Source: Sophora flavescens (taxonomy: Eukaryota > Streptophyta > Magnoliopsida > Fabales > Fabaceae). Taken from it: a stretch of 64,000 bases of DNA. Below, piece by piece: positions 30,298 through 42,731 of the stretch. Position 1 is the stretch's first letter. Each line of letters begins with the position of its first letter. A program made the translations under genes and the position numbers. The notes below the pieces were generated by a model. The model did not search any database, was not told the DNA's origin, and saw only the letters and a list, made by a program, of their open reading frames with translations. The stretch is from positions 217,474,103 to 217,538,102 of the forward strand of contig CM061063.1 in the NCBI GenBank assembly GCA_030762895.1, in the 5' to 3' direction.

Positions 30298-32976
30298 TTA
30301 ACCGGGTTTGACTGGGCATAGAAGTGCAAGAGCACTTTTCTTCCATGGAACTCCTTTAAAGAGCTGATTTTGCTTATAGGGCCAACATTTGTGCTTCCCC
30401 TTTGCCCCTTTCACTCTGGGCCTCTTGCCCTTTTTCTTACTCCTTCCCGGCGGAGGTTCTGTTTTCACAAGATGAGCAGATCCAACTTCATCACCAATTG
30501 ATACATCATTTGTCTTGCAGAGCTTCAGAGTTGCTTTCATGTTGAGCTTTTCCTTCTTCTCAGGAGTAGAGGGGTGGTGCTGATGTGCAACGACTTCTTT
30601 AGCCACTGTCCACAATGTCCAAGCGGAAACACTCCTCTTCATCGCTCGTGCGATGCATAGCTTCCAATACATTGAAAGTGACTTCTTCGTCTTGCACTTT
30701 GAATCGCAGCAGGCCTTTTTCTACGTCTATCAAAGCTCGCCCAGTTGCTAGAAAAGGTCTCCCCAGTATGAGCGGAACTTCTGCATCCTCCTCCATGTCT
30801 AAAACCACAAAGTCCGCTGGGAAGATAAACTTATCCACCTTTACCAGAACATCTTCCAAGATACCATAAGGATGCTTGATTGATCTGTCAGCTAGTTGCA
30901 ATGCCATCCTGGTTGGTTTCACCTCTCCTCCTCCCAGCTTATTCAAAATTGAAAGCGGCATCAAATTGATACTCGCTCCTAAGTCACATAAGGCCTTCCT
31001 GATAGCAACACTCCCAATAGTGCAAGGGATTGTAAAACTACCAGGATCTTTCAGCTTCGGAGGTAGCTTCCTTTGCAATATCGCACTGCACTCTTCAGTT
31101 AAGGCAACAGTTTCGCCTTTTAAACTTTCTTTTCTTCGTGAGCAGTTCCTTCATGAATTTTGCATAATTGGGCATCTGTTCCAGTGCTTCAGTAAAGGGT
31201 ATGTTGATCTGTAGCCTCTTGAAAATGTCAAGGAACTTGGTAAACTGTTCTTCTTTCTCCTTTTTCTTGCTCAAGTGAGGATAGGGCAACTTCACGTAAT
31301 AGGGGATCACTTGAGGTTTGTCTCCATCCTTCAAAATCTGACTCTTAGTTCTCCTCAAAATTGAATTCTCATCTACTAGCTTCTCCCTATTGTCTTGTTC
31401 GCTGACCTTTTCTTTTTCCTCAACTATAACATCTTTACCTTTTTCTTCTTTTTCCTCAGCACTCAATTATGTTTTTCCATCAACTTTCTGATTCTTCACC
31501 AAAGGTTCACCTCCCACATTCTCAAGACTTTTACCACTCCTCAAAACAACAGCATTGCAATGCTCCTTCGGATTAGTTTGAGTGTTACCAGAAAAACCGC
31601 TGCTAGTTTGCTCCGCTAGGTGCTTTGTAATTTGGCCAACTTGAACCTCCACATTTTTTTATAGAAGCATAGGTGTTTTTCTGGTTTGCCATGGTCAATT
31701 GCATGAACTGATTGAGGGTGTTCTCTAAGATAGAAACCCGGTCTTGAAGCGGTTGTGTAGGAGGAGGCTTGCTTGTTTGTCCGGCATCTTGCTTCCAACC
31801 AAAATTTGGTTGATTCATCCACCCTTGGTTGTAGTCGTTAGGGAATTGGTTGTTGCCCTGCCGCCCATAGTTCCCCATATAATTGGCTTCCTCATGGGAA
31901 CTAGGTGGTGCCTCACATCTTCCATTCTCATGATCACCTCCACAAAAATCACATCTCATTACCTGTTGGTGTGGCATGGTTGTCCCTTGAACAGTTTGGA
32001 GTTGTTGTGGGAGTTGAGCTAGTTGCTTGGTAAGAGACTCCAGTTGTTGTGTCATGAGCTTGTTCTGAGCCAACAATGCAGTTTGTGAATCTAACTCCAA
32101 TACTCCCCTTATTTGTGTGGGACCCCGATCATGATGCATCAAATAATCATTAGAGGCCATAGCCTCTATCAAAGTCAGGGCTTCCTCTGTTGTCTTTGTA
32201 TTCATGGAACCTCCAGCTGAGGCATCCAACATGTACCTGGTTGATGGCCTCAATCCATTACAGAATGTTTGCATTTGAGTAAGATCATCAAACCCATGAT
32301 TTGGGCATCTCCGAAGCAATTCCTTGAACCTTTCCCAGGCGTCATGCAGCGTCTCACCTTCTTGTTGAGCAAAGCTCATGATGTCACCCCTTGCCTTTAC
32401 AAATCTTGAGGTGGGGAAGAACCTTGCCAGAAATTTTTCCTCTAAGTTGTCCCATGTAGTGAGGCTCCCCCTTGGTTGTGATTGGAGCCAAGACTTGGCT
32501 CTATCTCTTAGAGAAAAAGGGAACAATCTCAGGTGAATTGCATCATCGGAGGCACCATTTATCTTCACTGTATCACACAACTCTAGGAAAGTGGAGACAT
32601 GACTGTTAGGATCTTCCTTCTCCAACCCAGCAAACTGATTTTGTGAAACCATATTGATGAGATTTGGCTTGATTTCAAAATTGTTGGAGTTCACCGGAGG
32701 TCTCACTATGCTAGTGACATGCCGGTTGACATTTGTATTGGCATAGTCACCAAGTGTCCTCCGTGGTGGTGGAGTATCTTCAACATTGCTTGCCATCTTG
32801 AGTTCTTCTTGACAAACTTGAGAGATGGAAGTCTCTTGTTCTTCTCCTTGTTGTCTTAACAAATTCTGCTGTCTTGCTTGCTTCCTATTCTTCCTAGCTG
32901 TTCTTTCAATTTCTGGATCGTATAGGAGTTGCTCAGCTGGAATAGTACCTCGCATATACAAACAGTCTAGCAACAA
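30298..32976 (-). pseudogene. gag-protease ORF of element D, frameshifted
   Basis: Gag starts at about 32976 with DPEIERTARKNRKQARQQ, the same N-terminal box as in C. Then come LRLFPFSLRDRAKSWL and LEEKFLARFFP, a CDFCGGDHENGRC knuckle at about residue 350, and a glutamine-rich segment. Frame changes near 31655 into KHLAEQTSSGFSGNTQTNPK. A stop near 31467 is followed by PYPHLSKKKEKEEQFTKFL and INIPFTEALEQMPNYAKFM, well-known Athila/Tat gag-protease spacer boxes. Another shift near 31080 leads into the protease with ALCDLGASINLMPLS (active-site D) and LILGRPFLATGRALID. A final shift near 30620 leads to the basic tail with WPYKQNQLFKGVPWK. No polymerase follows. The element is dead for translation of the full protein. 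Confidence 0.85.
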
Positions 32977-33125
32977 GAGTGTTAGTAGTAAAGGTTAGCA
33001 CACAACAGCAAACACACCAGAAAAATGACAGCAAACAGTTTATAACAGAAAAGAAAAATTTTAAAACAGAAAAATTTTGTGCTCAAATTAGTAACCAAAA
33101 TGGATATGCTAATATTGAGACGCAG

Positions 33126-33144
33126 TCCCGAAAGAACGGCGCCA
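33126..33144 (-). other. Primer binding site of element D, variant
   Basis: Minus strand TGGCGCCGTTCTTTCGGGA. The first ten bases match the tRNA-Asp PBS of A and C, then it diverges. Confidence 0.7.
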
Positions 33145-33153
33145 AAAACTTGT

Positions 33154-34494
33154 TGACGAATCTGGGCAAGTATACCCAGTCGTGCAAGTAATACGGTGGT
33201 GAGACCGTTTTATCGTTCCCACGAGGACTGCGACAAGTACTAGCACGTACCACTTCAACTACTATCTAAGCGATTCTTGGATTGAAGAGAGTTCTAAACT
33301 AACAAAAGTTAAAACTAACAAAATAAGAAAAACAAACTCTTTTTGTAATTTTCTCAAATACTTGGAAGGCGATAAAAGAAGGTTTTCAAATATGATAAAA
33401 GATGTTGGGATTAGGTTCACTAAACTTCATCCTCATGCAATGAAACAACTAACAAACAGTTTCTACTTTAATTATGACAATCAACCCACTAAATTACTCA
33501 AGTCCCGATCCCTCGGATGACAAGAGCCTAAATCCACTAATAGGCCCTAATTCCTTAGATGGCCTAGATTAGTGAACTTGCATTAAGATTAGGGATCATG
33601 CGATTACTAATAAACCTAGTTCCATTCCTAGATACAAGGCTTATTAGGTGATTAATTTCAGTTCCGGTTTTAACATGAATTTTCCAATTGCATATCAAAA
33701 CACTAAACAAGTCATGGGGGTGCTAGCCATAACAAGCATTAAGTACAGAAATCAATCACTCAATAACAAAGCAGAAACTGTATTGCAAGATTAAATCAAA
33801 TACAGGAGAATTCGGAAATAGCTACCCTAACCCCAACAAGGGAGGTTTAGCTACTCATAATAATAGCCACAACCAAAGAAACATAGATGAAGGAGAGAAG
33901 GGATTCCATGGGGGAAATCCTCCAGAAGCTGCCTCTGGTTCCAAGAGCCTTTTGGGTTTCCAAACTCGTAGCCTTCAATGTCTCCCAGGTGTCCCTTCCA
34001 ATTCTGCCTTAAACAGCTTATAACAGGGGTTTTGGTTTTCGCACACTCGCGGGGTGAGATATATCTCGCGAGGCGAATATTAAACTTCTGGTCTTCAGTG
34101 ATTTGATCTCTCGCGAGGCGAGTCACTGTTCGCGTGGCGAGACAGAACATGTTACATTTTCCTGGCACAGTCATCTTTCAGGGTCGCGAGGCGAGGTGTG
34201 ATTCGCGGGGCGAGACAAAAAGGATGCCATTCTGCTGTTTCTGGCTGTCTGCATTCTTGCGGGGCGAGTATCCTCTCGCGAGGCGAACATTCCCAGAATT
34301 TCATTCTCCACTGTTTCTTCATTCCCTTGGCTCTAAGTTAACTAGATTTTTCAGTGATTCCTGCAAAACAACATCAAGAAACCGCTTCACCCACTCCAAG
34401 AGAAAATCTAACAAAATCAAATAAATAATGCCTAATCTATATGAAATACGCATGCAAACGTGTACAGCAAACATCATGTAAAATCACACTATCA
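33154..34494 (-). repeat. 5' LTR of element D
   Basis: About 1341 bp, TGACGAATC (or TGTTGACG from 33151) to ACACTATCA on the plus strand. CTCGCGAGGCGAG-type dyads at about 34045-34290 lie upstream, in transcription order, of a TTATAAG word at 34016-34025 (minus). Confidence 0.88.
34045..34290. repeat. CTCGCGAGGCGAG dyad array in the element D LTR
   Basis: About eight copies of CTCGCGRGGCGAG-type words, mostly in pairs, in an AT-rich LTR. It has no TCACGGCCGTGA units, unlike A and C. Confidence 0.8.
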
Positions 34495-34643
34495 CCCTCA
34501 GCTGCTCCTGTTGGTTCTAGGCAGCCATCGTAGCAGTGAAAAGCAATTGCCGCAGCCACATCAGCCATTGCTTGGGCGGAGAAGTCCATCCCACTATTGC
34601 CTTTGCCACGATCACCACGCCCGCGAGCACCTCCTGGTTCCAT
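34495..34643 (-). pseudogene. gag N-terminal stub of element E
   Basis: Starts MEPGGARGRGDRGKGNSGMD and continues AMADVAAAIAF, the same N-terminus as the gag of the right interior (about 59115). After about 36 codons a small deletion shifts the frame, and element D interrupts it at 34494. Confidence 0.8.
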
Positions 34644-34709
34644 ACTGACTTGTAAGACATAATCAGTAAGATGGTAACTAGAAAAGGAAAATCTAACCAG
34701 AATAGACCA

Positions 34710-34723
34710 ACTCTGATACCACT
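34710..34723 (-). other. Primer binding site of element E, initiator tRNA-Met type
   Basis: Plus strand ACTCTGATACCA, complement of TGGTATCAGAGT, three bases from the LTR. Confidence 0.78.
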
Positions 34724-35736
34724 AATTGTGACACCCTGAATCGGGTGTCACTTTGTTACCCATTGCGGAAAATAAAATAATTAAATTGCAGGTTGCTTCT
34801 GGTAAATGATATTTTCTTAATAAGTGAGTGTCCTAAAAAACAAGGGTAAGTGATGAACACTCAGAACGTGAAATGTAAACATCATATAAATATATATAAT
34901 CTATCCCAGTGGGATTCATAGTTTAGTACAGAAACTAAGGCCTGATCAGGATGGCCATTAATAACAGAGTTACAGAACATAAAGTTAATAGTTGTAAACT
35001 AAGTAAAGAAAAATAGGGGGAGGGTCTGGAACCACGCATCAAAAGGGTGGCTCTAAGAAGCCAAATATAGTCGGACCGAGACAGACTAACCACAAAATAT
35101 ACACCCCTAAGCTGGCCACTACTAACCACTAAAAGGAAGACTTGCCACGAACACTCCCACAAGAAGAGACCCCAGGTGTTGGGTCCACGATGTCTCCGCC
35201 CTCATCAAGATCATCGTCGTGATCCAAGACGTGGTACACGGGGTCATCCTCCAGGTCCTCCTCAATCGGTCAAGCCGGCTCGATTCCAGGTAATTGTACC
35301 CCTAGAGGCGGGTGCTCTTGTAGCTGTGCATTCATCTGTAGCACGTGTAAGTAGTACCAAGGTGGTGGGAGAGCAATCCTCCTCGTCTCAACTGTCTGAA
35401 CTCTGCGACATGGTTCGCCCTCGGTATTCTTCTCCAGTGTGGTTATCAATCCATGATAGGTAGCCTATGTAGATCCGGGGTGAATCTGCCACGCCGCCGC
35501 ACTCCCCGCGTCATCGAAGATCTCCATCTTCGATTCCGACAGTACCTATGGGATATTCAGATCCATCTAAACTCATAGATTTACAGCGATGCTGAAAAGC
35601 AAAGAGAAATAACTAGAAGATATGCAAGAGTGAGATACCAATGTAGGGATAGATTACAATAACCATATGCATGATACATGCTTGACATCAACATTTATAT
35701 TAACATTTATCAAATATTAAGTGATAAAACAACAAG

Positions 35737-35741
35737 TATCA
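35737..35741. repeat. Target site duplication TATCA, left copy (element F)
   Basis: Matches 51130-51134. LTR 1 shows the empty site AACAAGTATCATATCAATGG at about 26478. Confidence 0.95.
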
Positions 35742-36740
35742 TGTAACAGCCTGATTTTCATTATACTGTTTAATCAATTAAAATATAAGTAATTATATTT
35801 TAATATGAAAGTATAAAATATTTTGTTTTAATAAAATAAAATCATATTCCTAATCCACCTTATCATAGGAAGCCACAGTAAAATTTTTGGTCGAAAATTC
35901 AGACGAAAGTCGGTCTACGTTTCCACTGCCAGTATAAGTTTACTGAGCAGAAAACATAATTTTGACCCGTGAACGAGACGGTTAGTGTTTTTATCATGTT
36001 TCCTTCAACGTTGGTTATTTTAAAAATTTTCGTTCAAAAATAAAATAAAATAAAATACTTTATTCGGGTGAACACGTCGGGAATATACAATCGGAACTAT
36101 AACTGGGTACGAAATGGAGCAGACTAGGGGACAGAAAAGAGATAAGGTGTCTTGTTAGGGAAAGGATGCATGGTTGTAGAAGCTTTATGTCACATCCATA
36201 AAAGTACCATCATTACTTTTTTTTCAAAATGTACTATTTTATAATCAATTAAGTCATTCCTTTCAACTTTTGCCAACCAAACATGACATAACTCAAAACT
36301 TGGCCTCCAAGCACACATTTCTCTCCCTCAACACCGTGGCCCTCTCTCTCCCCCTATATATCACACTTTCATTTTCTTCAACTCACTTTTTCTTCTCCGA
36401 AAGCACTATTTCTTCATCTTCTTCCTTTCTCTTCAAACTTCATACTCATAATGCTTGCATTTTATTCATCTTTTCAACTCAAGTTCTTCACAAAAGTTTA
36501 TCCTTGTATCAAGGGTAATACTATTATGTCAATCTTTTTTCAAGTTTATTCTTTTACCTTATGGTTTACTCTACTTTTTCTTTAAGTGTTTTTAATGGGT
36601 TTTCAACTTCTAAAACCTTTAGAAAATTGTAGAAAAATCATTTTGAGTTGAAACCACTTTCTATAGTCTTTTATTAACTTATATTTTCACATACTAAGAG
36701 TTTTTATAAAACAAAAATTTCTACCTCTTAGTTCCAAGGA

Positions 36741-37610
36741 TGGCTGAAACCTATACATGGTGGCCTAGGAAGTTTTGTTTCAACTTTTTGAAAGATGGTC
36801 ATGTATTTGAGCTTCTAGATCCCTCTTGATCTTAAATCTAAAGTCTTGAAAGGTTTGAAAATCTCTAGCTTATTTATCCAACGATGCCCAAACCTATATG
36901 GTTTTGGACCTAGGATGCTTGAGTTCAACTTTCTAACTATAATCATGGATTTAGACCTCTTAATACTTTGTGATGCCAAACCTAAGAGTTTTCATCAAAC
37001 AAAAGTCTTTTCCTCATTCTCCTAGGCTAGGCCTAAACTCAATGTTTTGGAGCTAGGATGTTTGAGTTTTCATTTTCCAAAATGATCATGGACTTGAAGA
37101 TCCTTAAGACATTAGGATGCTAAGTCTAAAAGATTGGAAAGTTTAGAGATTTCTAACCTAGTTATCTTATGATGGCCGAACCTATGAGGTTTATGGACCT
37201 AGGATATTTTATTTTCTTTTATTTTCAATATGATCATGGATTTGAGCTCCTAAATACATTGGGATGCAAAATCTAAGAGATTGGAAGGTTTAAAGTTTTC
37301 TAACTTATTTTACTATACAAGGAAGAAACCTAACCTAAGAGTTTGGATAATTTTATTCAATATTTTCATGTTATAACAAATTATCTAAGTCACCTAGAAC
37401 CTAAGAGTTAACTATCTAAAATCTTAGAGTGTGAAATGAAACCTAACTCTCATTAGATTTAAATGACTGAACCTACCTAATGAGAACATAGTTGAGTTTA
37501 TTTGATTTAGTTGTTTTTATGTTGTTTGGTTGAAGGTGGTGTTAGCACCTCGTGGTCGGACAACGAGGAGCTGGGAATTCAAGCTTTCGGTGATAACTCG
37601 GGTGGGGGAA
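36741..37610. repeat. Diverged 144-bp tandem repeat in the F 5' LTR
   Basis: Units begin at a GATGGCCGAACCTAT-like word near 36741, 36885, 37028, 37173, 37319 and 37464 (spacing 143-146). The matching 3' LTR array is at about 48751-49620. The end of the last unit is uncertain. Confidence 0.75.
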
Positions 37611-38193
37611 AGAATCAACCTATCGTCGGAATCGATAAGTAGTAGATTATGTTGTAATTATGTAGGGCGACCTAAACCTTACTAGAGGTTTAATAATCAA
37701 CAAGACCCGAATCGCTTTAAATTACTTTTATAAAACATCCATGGTGATTCGGGGATTGTAGGTTGATCGATATTAGGTTGATTTTTATACTGTTGATGGT
37801 TGATTTGAGTTTTATTACCTTTATTGAACTGATTTAGTGCTATGTTGATGTTTTTAAATATCTTTGATTGACTTGATGTTATGCATGATCTGTGTGGTAT
37901 TTACTTTATGCTTAGTGGATTAAGAGAAGATATATATGTGGTCTAAGAGATGAGTTGTTTTGGGCGTGAGGATTCATGATGATTTTTAGAGGTGCCTAAC
38001 CTACATGAAATATGTTAAAGAGGTGTTGTGACATAGAGCATGTGTTGAGGTCTTGATGAGAGGTTAAGTCACTAGGTGATGACCATAGGAGTCTGCGAGG
38101 TTCATAAGTTGTGTTGTTTCTATAACCGTATGTGGAACACATTCAAGACCCGAAGTCCTTGTGGGATCGTCCAAAGGGTAAACCTAACTTGCG

Positions 38194-38454
38194 CAGCTAC
38201 GAGTGTCATTGCTTTGCCTGAGCACCTCTGGGAGTGGACAATGTGTGCACCGGGATCATCGTGCAGCTGTAGTGTCACGCTTTGTGTGAGCGTTCTTACC
38301 ATGGTGAAGGTGTGCACCGGGATAATCGTGCAGCTATAGTGTCATTGCTTTGCATGAGCACCCACGGTTCGGGGTGTGCACCGGGTTTAATGTGCAGCTA
38401 TAATGTCATTTCTTTGCATGAGCATTCTCACCATGACCAAGGATGTGCTCCGGG
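38194..38454. repeat. Four-unit 65-70-bp repeat in the F 5' LTR
   Basis: CAGCT words at 38194, 38264, 38331 and 38396. Each unit has GTGCACCGGG and a GTGTCATTGCTTTGCATGAG segment. The second reads TCACGCTTTGCGTGA in the 3' LTR, a perfect dyad. Confidence 0.85.
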
Positions 38455-39121
38455 AATGGGACGTGTCGCTTGGAAGATTGACCGATAACCATAACTATGA
38501 TAGGGAAACCATAGCCATTTTCATTATCAAGTTTTAGTTGCAGGAGTGAGGGTGTGATGGATATAAGAATTTTATGGAAGATGGATGACTTGATTGATGT
38601 TGTGTCTGTGATAATTACTGTATAGTTTACTATGACTCTTTTACGCTTTTGATGATATAACTGTTTCTTATCCCCTGTATATTTTTGTATGTTGTATTTT
38701 GTCTCCTCGTGGAACCATATGAGAAGACCCTGTGGATGAACGTAACCAGGAGGAGTTGGATGGAACTCCCTACGAACCAGATGCCGGAAGACGAGCTGTG
38801 ACCCATGGTGATTAGGGTCTAGTTAGTTATGGCCAGTGCGTCTGTGTCATGAAGCTTTATCTTTCCGCTTATGTTTTGTATAACTATGCACCAGTTCGGG
38901 ATCCTATTGATGGGATGCCCTGAAATAGTGTTTTGATAACTCTGATGCTTTAAGTATGTTTAATATATTTATGTTTTCATATTCTGTTCTATATGAATCT
39001 ATTTGCTTAAGAAATTAAGTTTCAATTTTTACGTAATTTTCACATTAAGCGTGCGATTAAGTAATTAAATAATGAGGTTTTAAACTAAATGACATAAAGG
39101 GAAACAACGGGGTGTCTCATT

Positions 39122-39135
39122 TGGTATCAGAGCAG
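39122..39135 (+). other. Primer binding site of element F, initiator tRNA-Met
   Basis: TGGTATCAGAGCAG two bases after the LTR. Confidence 0.88.
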
Positions 39136-39348
39136 TTTGATTCTGATCGGACTGCTAAAAGTTAGGGTGTTGTTACTGGCCGTGTCTAGTTGAATCAACA
39201 TCGGATTTAGACTATGTTTAGAAGTAGGGTAGAGTGTCCAAACCTAATACAAAAGTTAATATTAGTATGGCATATGGTATTTATATACTTTCTTATGTAG
39301 TATTATATGTCATACTAATTAGAACGGATGATTTCTGTCACCAGAACC

Positions 39349-39990
39349 ATGGCACGTGGAAGAGGACGTCCAACTAACAGTGGAGAAAGGACTCCACAAA
39401 GGGTCATTGGAGCTGTCAATGACAATACTGACATTGGAGGAGGATCATCTTTGACTCCCAACACCATGGAGACAATAGCTGCTGCTATGCAATTGCAAAC
39501 CCAGCAGAATGCTGAGATGCTGCAAATGAACAAAGAGCAGCTAGAGATCAAGAACTAGAGGAGGGCAGTAGCAGCTGAGGATGCCGGATTGGCAGCCTTT
39601 ATGAACGGGAAGCCACCTAAATTCATAGGAGAATACGATTCAGAGAAGACAGAATGGTGGATACAAGAGATTGAGAAGATATTCGACACTATGCACTGTC
39701 GAGAGAGGATAGAAAGGTGACTTATGCTGCCTTTATGTTGACTGAGGGGGAAGAATTCTGGTGGAAGGGCAAGAGAAGGTTATTGGAGGCTGAAGGTAGT
39801 GTAGTTACCTGGAAATTATTCCCTGATTGCTTCTTCGAGAAGTATTTTCCGGGTATAGTTAGACGCGAGAAGGAAAAGGAATTCACAAACCTCAAGCAAG
39901 GCAATATGTCTGTTGGTGAGTATGCATCGAGGTTTGAGGCGCTGATCAAGTTTTCAGAATACTATCAGAGGTTCCCGAATGAAGACTGGC
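39349..39990 (+). pseudogene. gag of element F, left part
   Basis: Starts MARGRGRPTNSGERTPQ and stops at TAG 39556. The frame goes on AAFMNGKPPKFIGEYDSEKT and WWIQEIEKIFDTM, shifts near 39718, then TYAAFMLTEGEEFWWKGKRR, CFFEKYFPGIVR and QGNMSVGEYASRFEALIKF. These are the usual retrotransposon-gag boxes. Element B starts at 39991. Confidence 0.85.
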
Positions 39991-40207
39991 AGATCAGCCT
40001 CTGGCTCGACTAGTTTTTGACTAGTAAAGACCATTGTTTTATTGGAGTTTAATCTCGTTTTCGCCCAAATTAGACTTGATTGTCTTCAAGCAACATTTTG
40101 AGTCTCTAAAGTAGTTTTAGGGTAATTTAGCTGATTTCGAGTCAAATAAATCACTTAATGCTATTTCTTGTTTTCAGGTTAATAAAGAGAAGCAATTCTG
40201 GAATTAT

Positions 40208-40545
40208 TCGCCTCGCGAGAGGGTACTCACCTCGCGAGCCTGAAGCCTTGCTGTGCCAGAAATGCCATCCTATCTGTCTCGCCACGCGAACCATGTCTCG
40301 CCTCGCGAGCCTGGAAGTCAGAAAGCATCACGGTCAGCCCGTGATGCCCATCACGGGCATGATGAGAAGACCCTGAAGGACAGAGACCATCACGGTCTAG
40401 CCGTGATGAATGTCACGGCCGTGACAGACTGGAATTTGAAGTCTCGCCTCGTGAACTGCTCTCTCGCCTCGCGAGAACTCAATTTGAACTCGCGCCATAA
40501 TTAATATTCGCGTCGCGAGAGGCTGTTCGCCTCGCGAGCGCGCGT
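40208..40545. repeat. GC-rich palindrome array in the element B 5' LTR
   Basis: CCTCGCGAGAGG- and CCTCGCGAG-type words flank TCACGG..CCGTGATG dyads, as in A. The TATA word follows 13 bases later. Confidence 0.85.
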
Positions 40546-40557
40546 AGAGTCTGAAGC

Positions 40558-40564
40558 TATAAAT
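40558..40564 (+). promoter_or_regulatory. Candidate TATA box, element B 5' LTR
   Basis: TATAAAT, with the same placement next to the array as in element A. The 3' LTR has it at 44685-44691. Confidence 0.6.
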
Positions 40565-41266
40565 TGCTGTTTAGGGAAAATTGCAGAGACCATCTTATCA
40601 TCTCTTCTTCTCTCCCATTTTGACGGTTGCGAATTTGTTCGTTGGTTTTTGTCATAGTTGTTAATGGAGAACTAGTCTCCTTGATTGATCTGCTGTAATC
40701 GGGTTCCATTGACGCTTGAGGTTTTGTAGTTCATGATTTCATTGCTTTTCTCTTTCAATACTATTCTATATTCTCTGTTTGCTTAATTCAGTTTGTATCG
40801 AATGGGTATTGATTTGTTTCGATGATTGTGTGTTCCTATACTTAATCGTGTTTGCTTAATTCGCGTGTGTTCATTCGTGTTTGCTTAATTCACGAGAGCT
40901 TCACCCCGTTTGCTTAATTCGGGAATAGGAACATACGTCGCGTAGTTTCAGTTTCGCTTGTAAATTGTCACTACAATCGAAAAGGGATTAGAATCCGCTT
41001 AGGGCTTGGAATTATACGAACCGATGAAAGTGGGAAACCGAAAGCAGTAGGTTGATCGTTTAGCTTATTTGATAATTATTTAGTTTGCATTGTTTTCTGG
41101 TTTGTTTTCTTTATTTAATTTCAAATCCAAAACCCCCCCAAATCTGACTTTTCTACGAATAACAACCTAAGAGACCTTGTGAGATGATACTCGAGTTGTC
41201 GCTCCCTATCTACATATTTTTACAAACCGCTCGCTTTTTGACGCGTGCGCGACAGCGTGTCAAAAT

Positions 41267-41284
41267 TGGCGCCGTTGCCGGGGA
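41267..41284 (+). other. Primer binding site of element B, tRNA-Asp type
   Basis: TGGCGCCGTTGCCGGGGA, four bases after the LTR. Confidence 0.88.
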
Positions 41285-41394
41285 CTCTTGTTGTTATTAA
41301 CAGAAAAAAAAATATAAAAAATAAAAAATAAAAAATTCTGCATTGTTGAATTATTTATGGCTGCTTTGTCTGGTTATGAATCGTAGTACTTCCC

Positions 41395-42731
41395 ATGGAT
41401 AATTATATGCAAGATTATGTACCTTATGCTGATTATGAGCCATGCATATATTATCCTAACTTTGCTAGAGGTTATGAGTTTAGTAGTGATTTTGGCGTGT
41501 TTGGAATGAATGATTATTCTAGCCAACATAATGGAGGACAGGGCATCTTGGATGAGATAGCATCTTTGGTGCATCAAATGACACGCGAGCTACAGTATCA
41601 GCCTGACCCCACACTACACCAACTCAGTCTGGAAGAATTGGTGCAACGGATGGCAGAGAACAATCAACGGATGATAGAAGATGGTTTTCAGAAGTTGGCC
41701 ATTCAAATTGATCACATTGTCTCCACCTCGGTTGCATTCCAAACTCAACATCTCCTTGAAGAACATACAGATTCACAAACAGTTGTTCTTGACAATACTT
41801 CCTCTGAGGATAATTTTGATAATGATGTCAAGAATACTTCTGTTGATGAACTGTGTGTTGAATCTCCAGATATTCACACCTTCCCTGATTCTATCTATTA
41901 TACTTCATGTGTTGATTGTAATGAATTTGCTTCGTGTGCAGCATGTGTTGAAAGCTCATCCTCTTTAGGGTATGAGGAGCAAAACGTCCATATGGAACAT
42001 GAGACATATGAGGTTGAGGGCCCTGTTCGGCCAAGAAACATGGAAAATGAGGATCAGGAGGACATATGCTTCACCATGCTTGGGGATGATGAAGAACCTT
42101 TGGAATTAGATGATTCTATTAATTCATATGCATGTGTTGAAAGTGATGAGATGGATGAACTGAGTGTTGAATTTCCAGACATTTAAGCCTTTTCTGATTC
42201 AGTTTGTTGTACTATATGTACTGACTGTACTATCTCTAACCTTTGTGTGGTGTGTGCTGAGATTTATGCATGTATAGCAGTTGATGGATTTGTTAGTGCA
42301 GTGAATGAAGATCGTGCAGAAGTTGAAGCAGCACCAGAGACCCCCCCCCCCCCCCCCCAACTTGTTCAACACCTCCCACTGTGGAACAACCGGCAATGGA
42401 GTTCAAGCCTCCACCTGAGAGACTGGATTTTTCATCCTTAAGTTTGAAGGCACTATGGCCAGTCCAAGAGGTTGAACCCCATTTTTATTGGGAGGATTTT
42501 GTTGACTTTGTGGACCAGGAGGTCAACTTCGACCCGAGAGGGAGTGAGAAGTCCGCCGCACTTGGCGATGTCACCATAATTGTCAAGCGCTCACTCTCAT
42601 GCTTATGCTTCATGCCATGGGATCCGGGAGGATCATGTCGCACTTTGGGCACTCCGTGGCCGCTCTATCACAGACAGTGGGATCCCGATGGAACCGCCTC
42701 CATGAGTTTCTCTAACCCTTACTCTTTTTAA
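41395..42731 (+). pseudogene. Element B ORF, broken homologue of the element A protein
   Basis: Starts MDNYMQDYVPYADYEPCIYY and runs 263 codons like the A protein. TAA at 42184-42186 replaces the CAA of PDIQAF. An 18-base C run at 42341-42358 then shifts the frame, and the C-terminal part resumes at about 42381 with VQEVEPHFYWEDFVD and ends in WDPGGS- and WDPDGT-like motifs. Residues after NNQRM differ completely from A over about 35 codons (IEDGFQKLAIQIDHIVSTS), a local replacement. The first DELCVESPDIHTF module is intact. Confidence 0.82.

Larger units (their letters stand above)
28043..34494 (-). mobile_element. Element D: gag-protease-only LTR retrotransposon, left LTR truncated
   Basis: The right (5') LTR is complete, 33154-34494. 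The left LTR keeps only its distal 585 bp (28043-28627). PBS at 33126-33144 and PPT at 28628-28641. The interior is gag, protease and a basic tail followed by about 1.6 kb of non-coding DNA that aligns with element C. There is no reverse transcriptase or integrase. It was inserted in the gag of element E (right flank CCCTCAGCTGCTCC is E gag). A deletion then removed its left end together with most of E, so no target duplication can be checked. Confidence 0.88.
35742..39119 (+). repeat. 5' LTR of element F
   Basis: 3378 bp, the same length as the 3' copy. CTATATATCAC near 36354-36364 is a candidate TATA box. It contains the roughly 144-bp tandem repeat (36741-37610) and the 65-70-bp repeat (38194-38454). 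Confidence 0.95.
39991..41262 (+). repeat. 5' LTR of element B
   Basis: Begins (A)GATCAGCC where the other copies have TGATCAGCC; ends GACAGCGTGTCA. Palindrome array at about 40208-40545, then TATAAAT at 40558-40564. Confidence 0.95.

Noticed and set aside
38076..38488. Short Cys- and His-rich ORFs in the F LTR (and at 50086-50498)
   Set aside because: They come from the 65-70-bp repeat, are in LTR sequence, and show no start context or domain.
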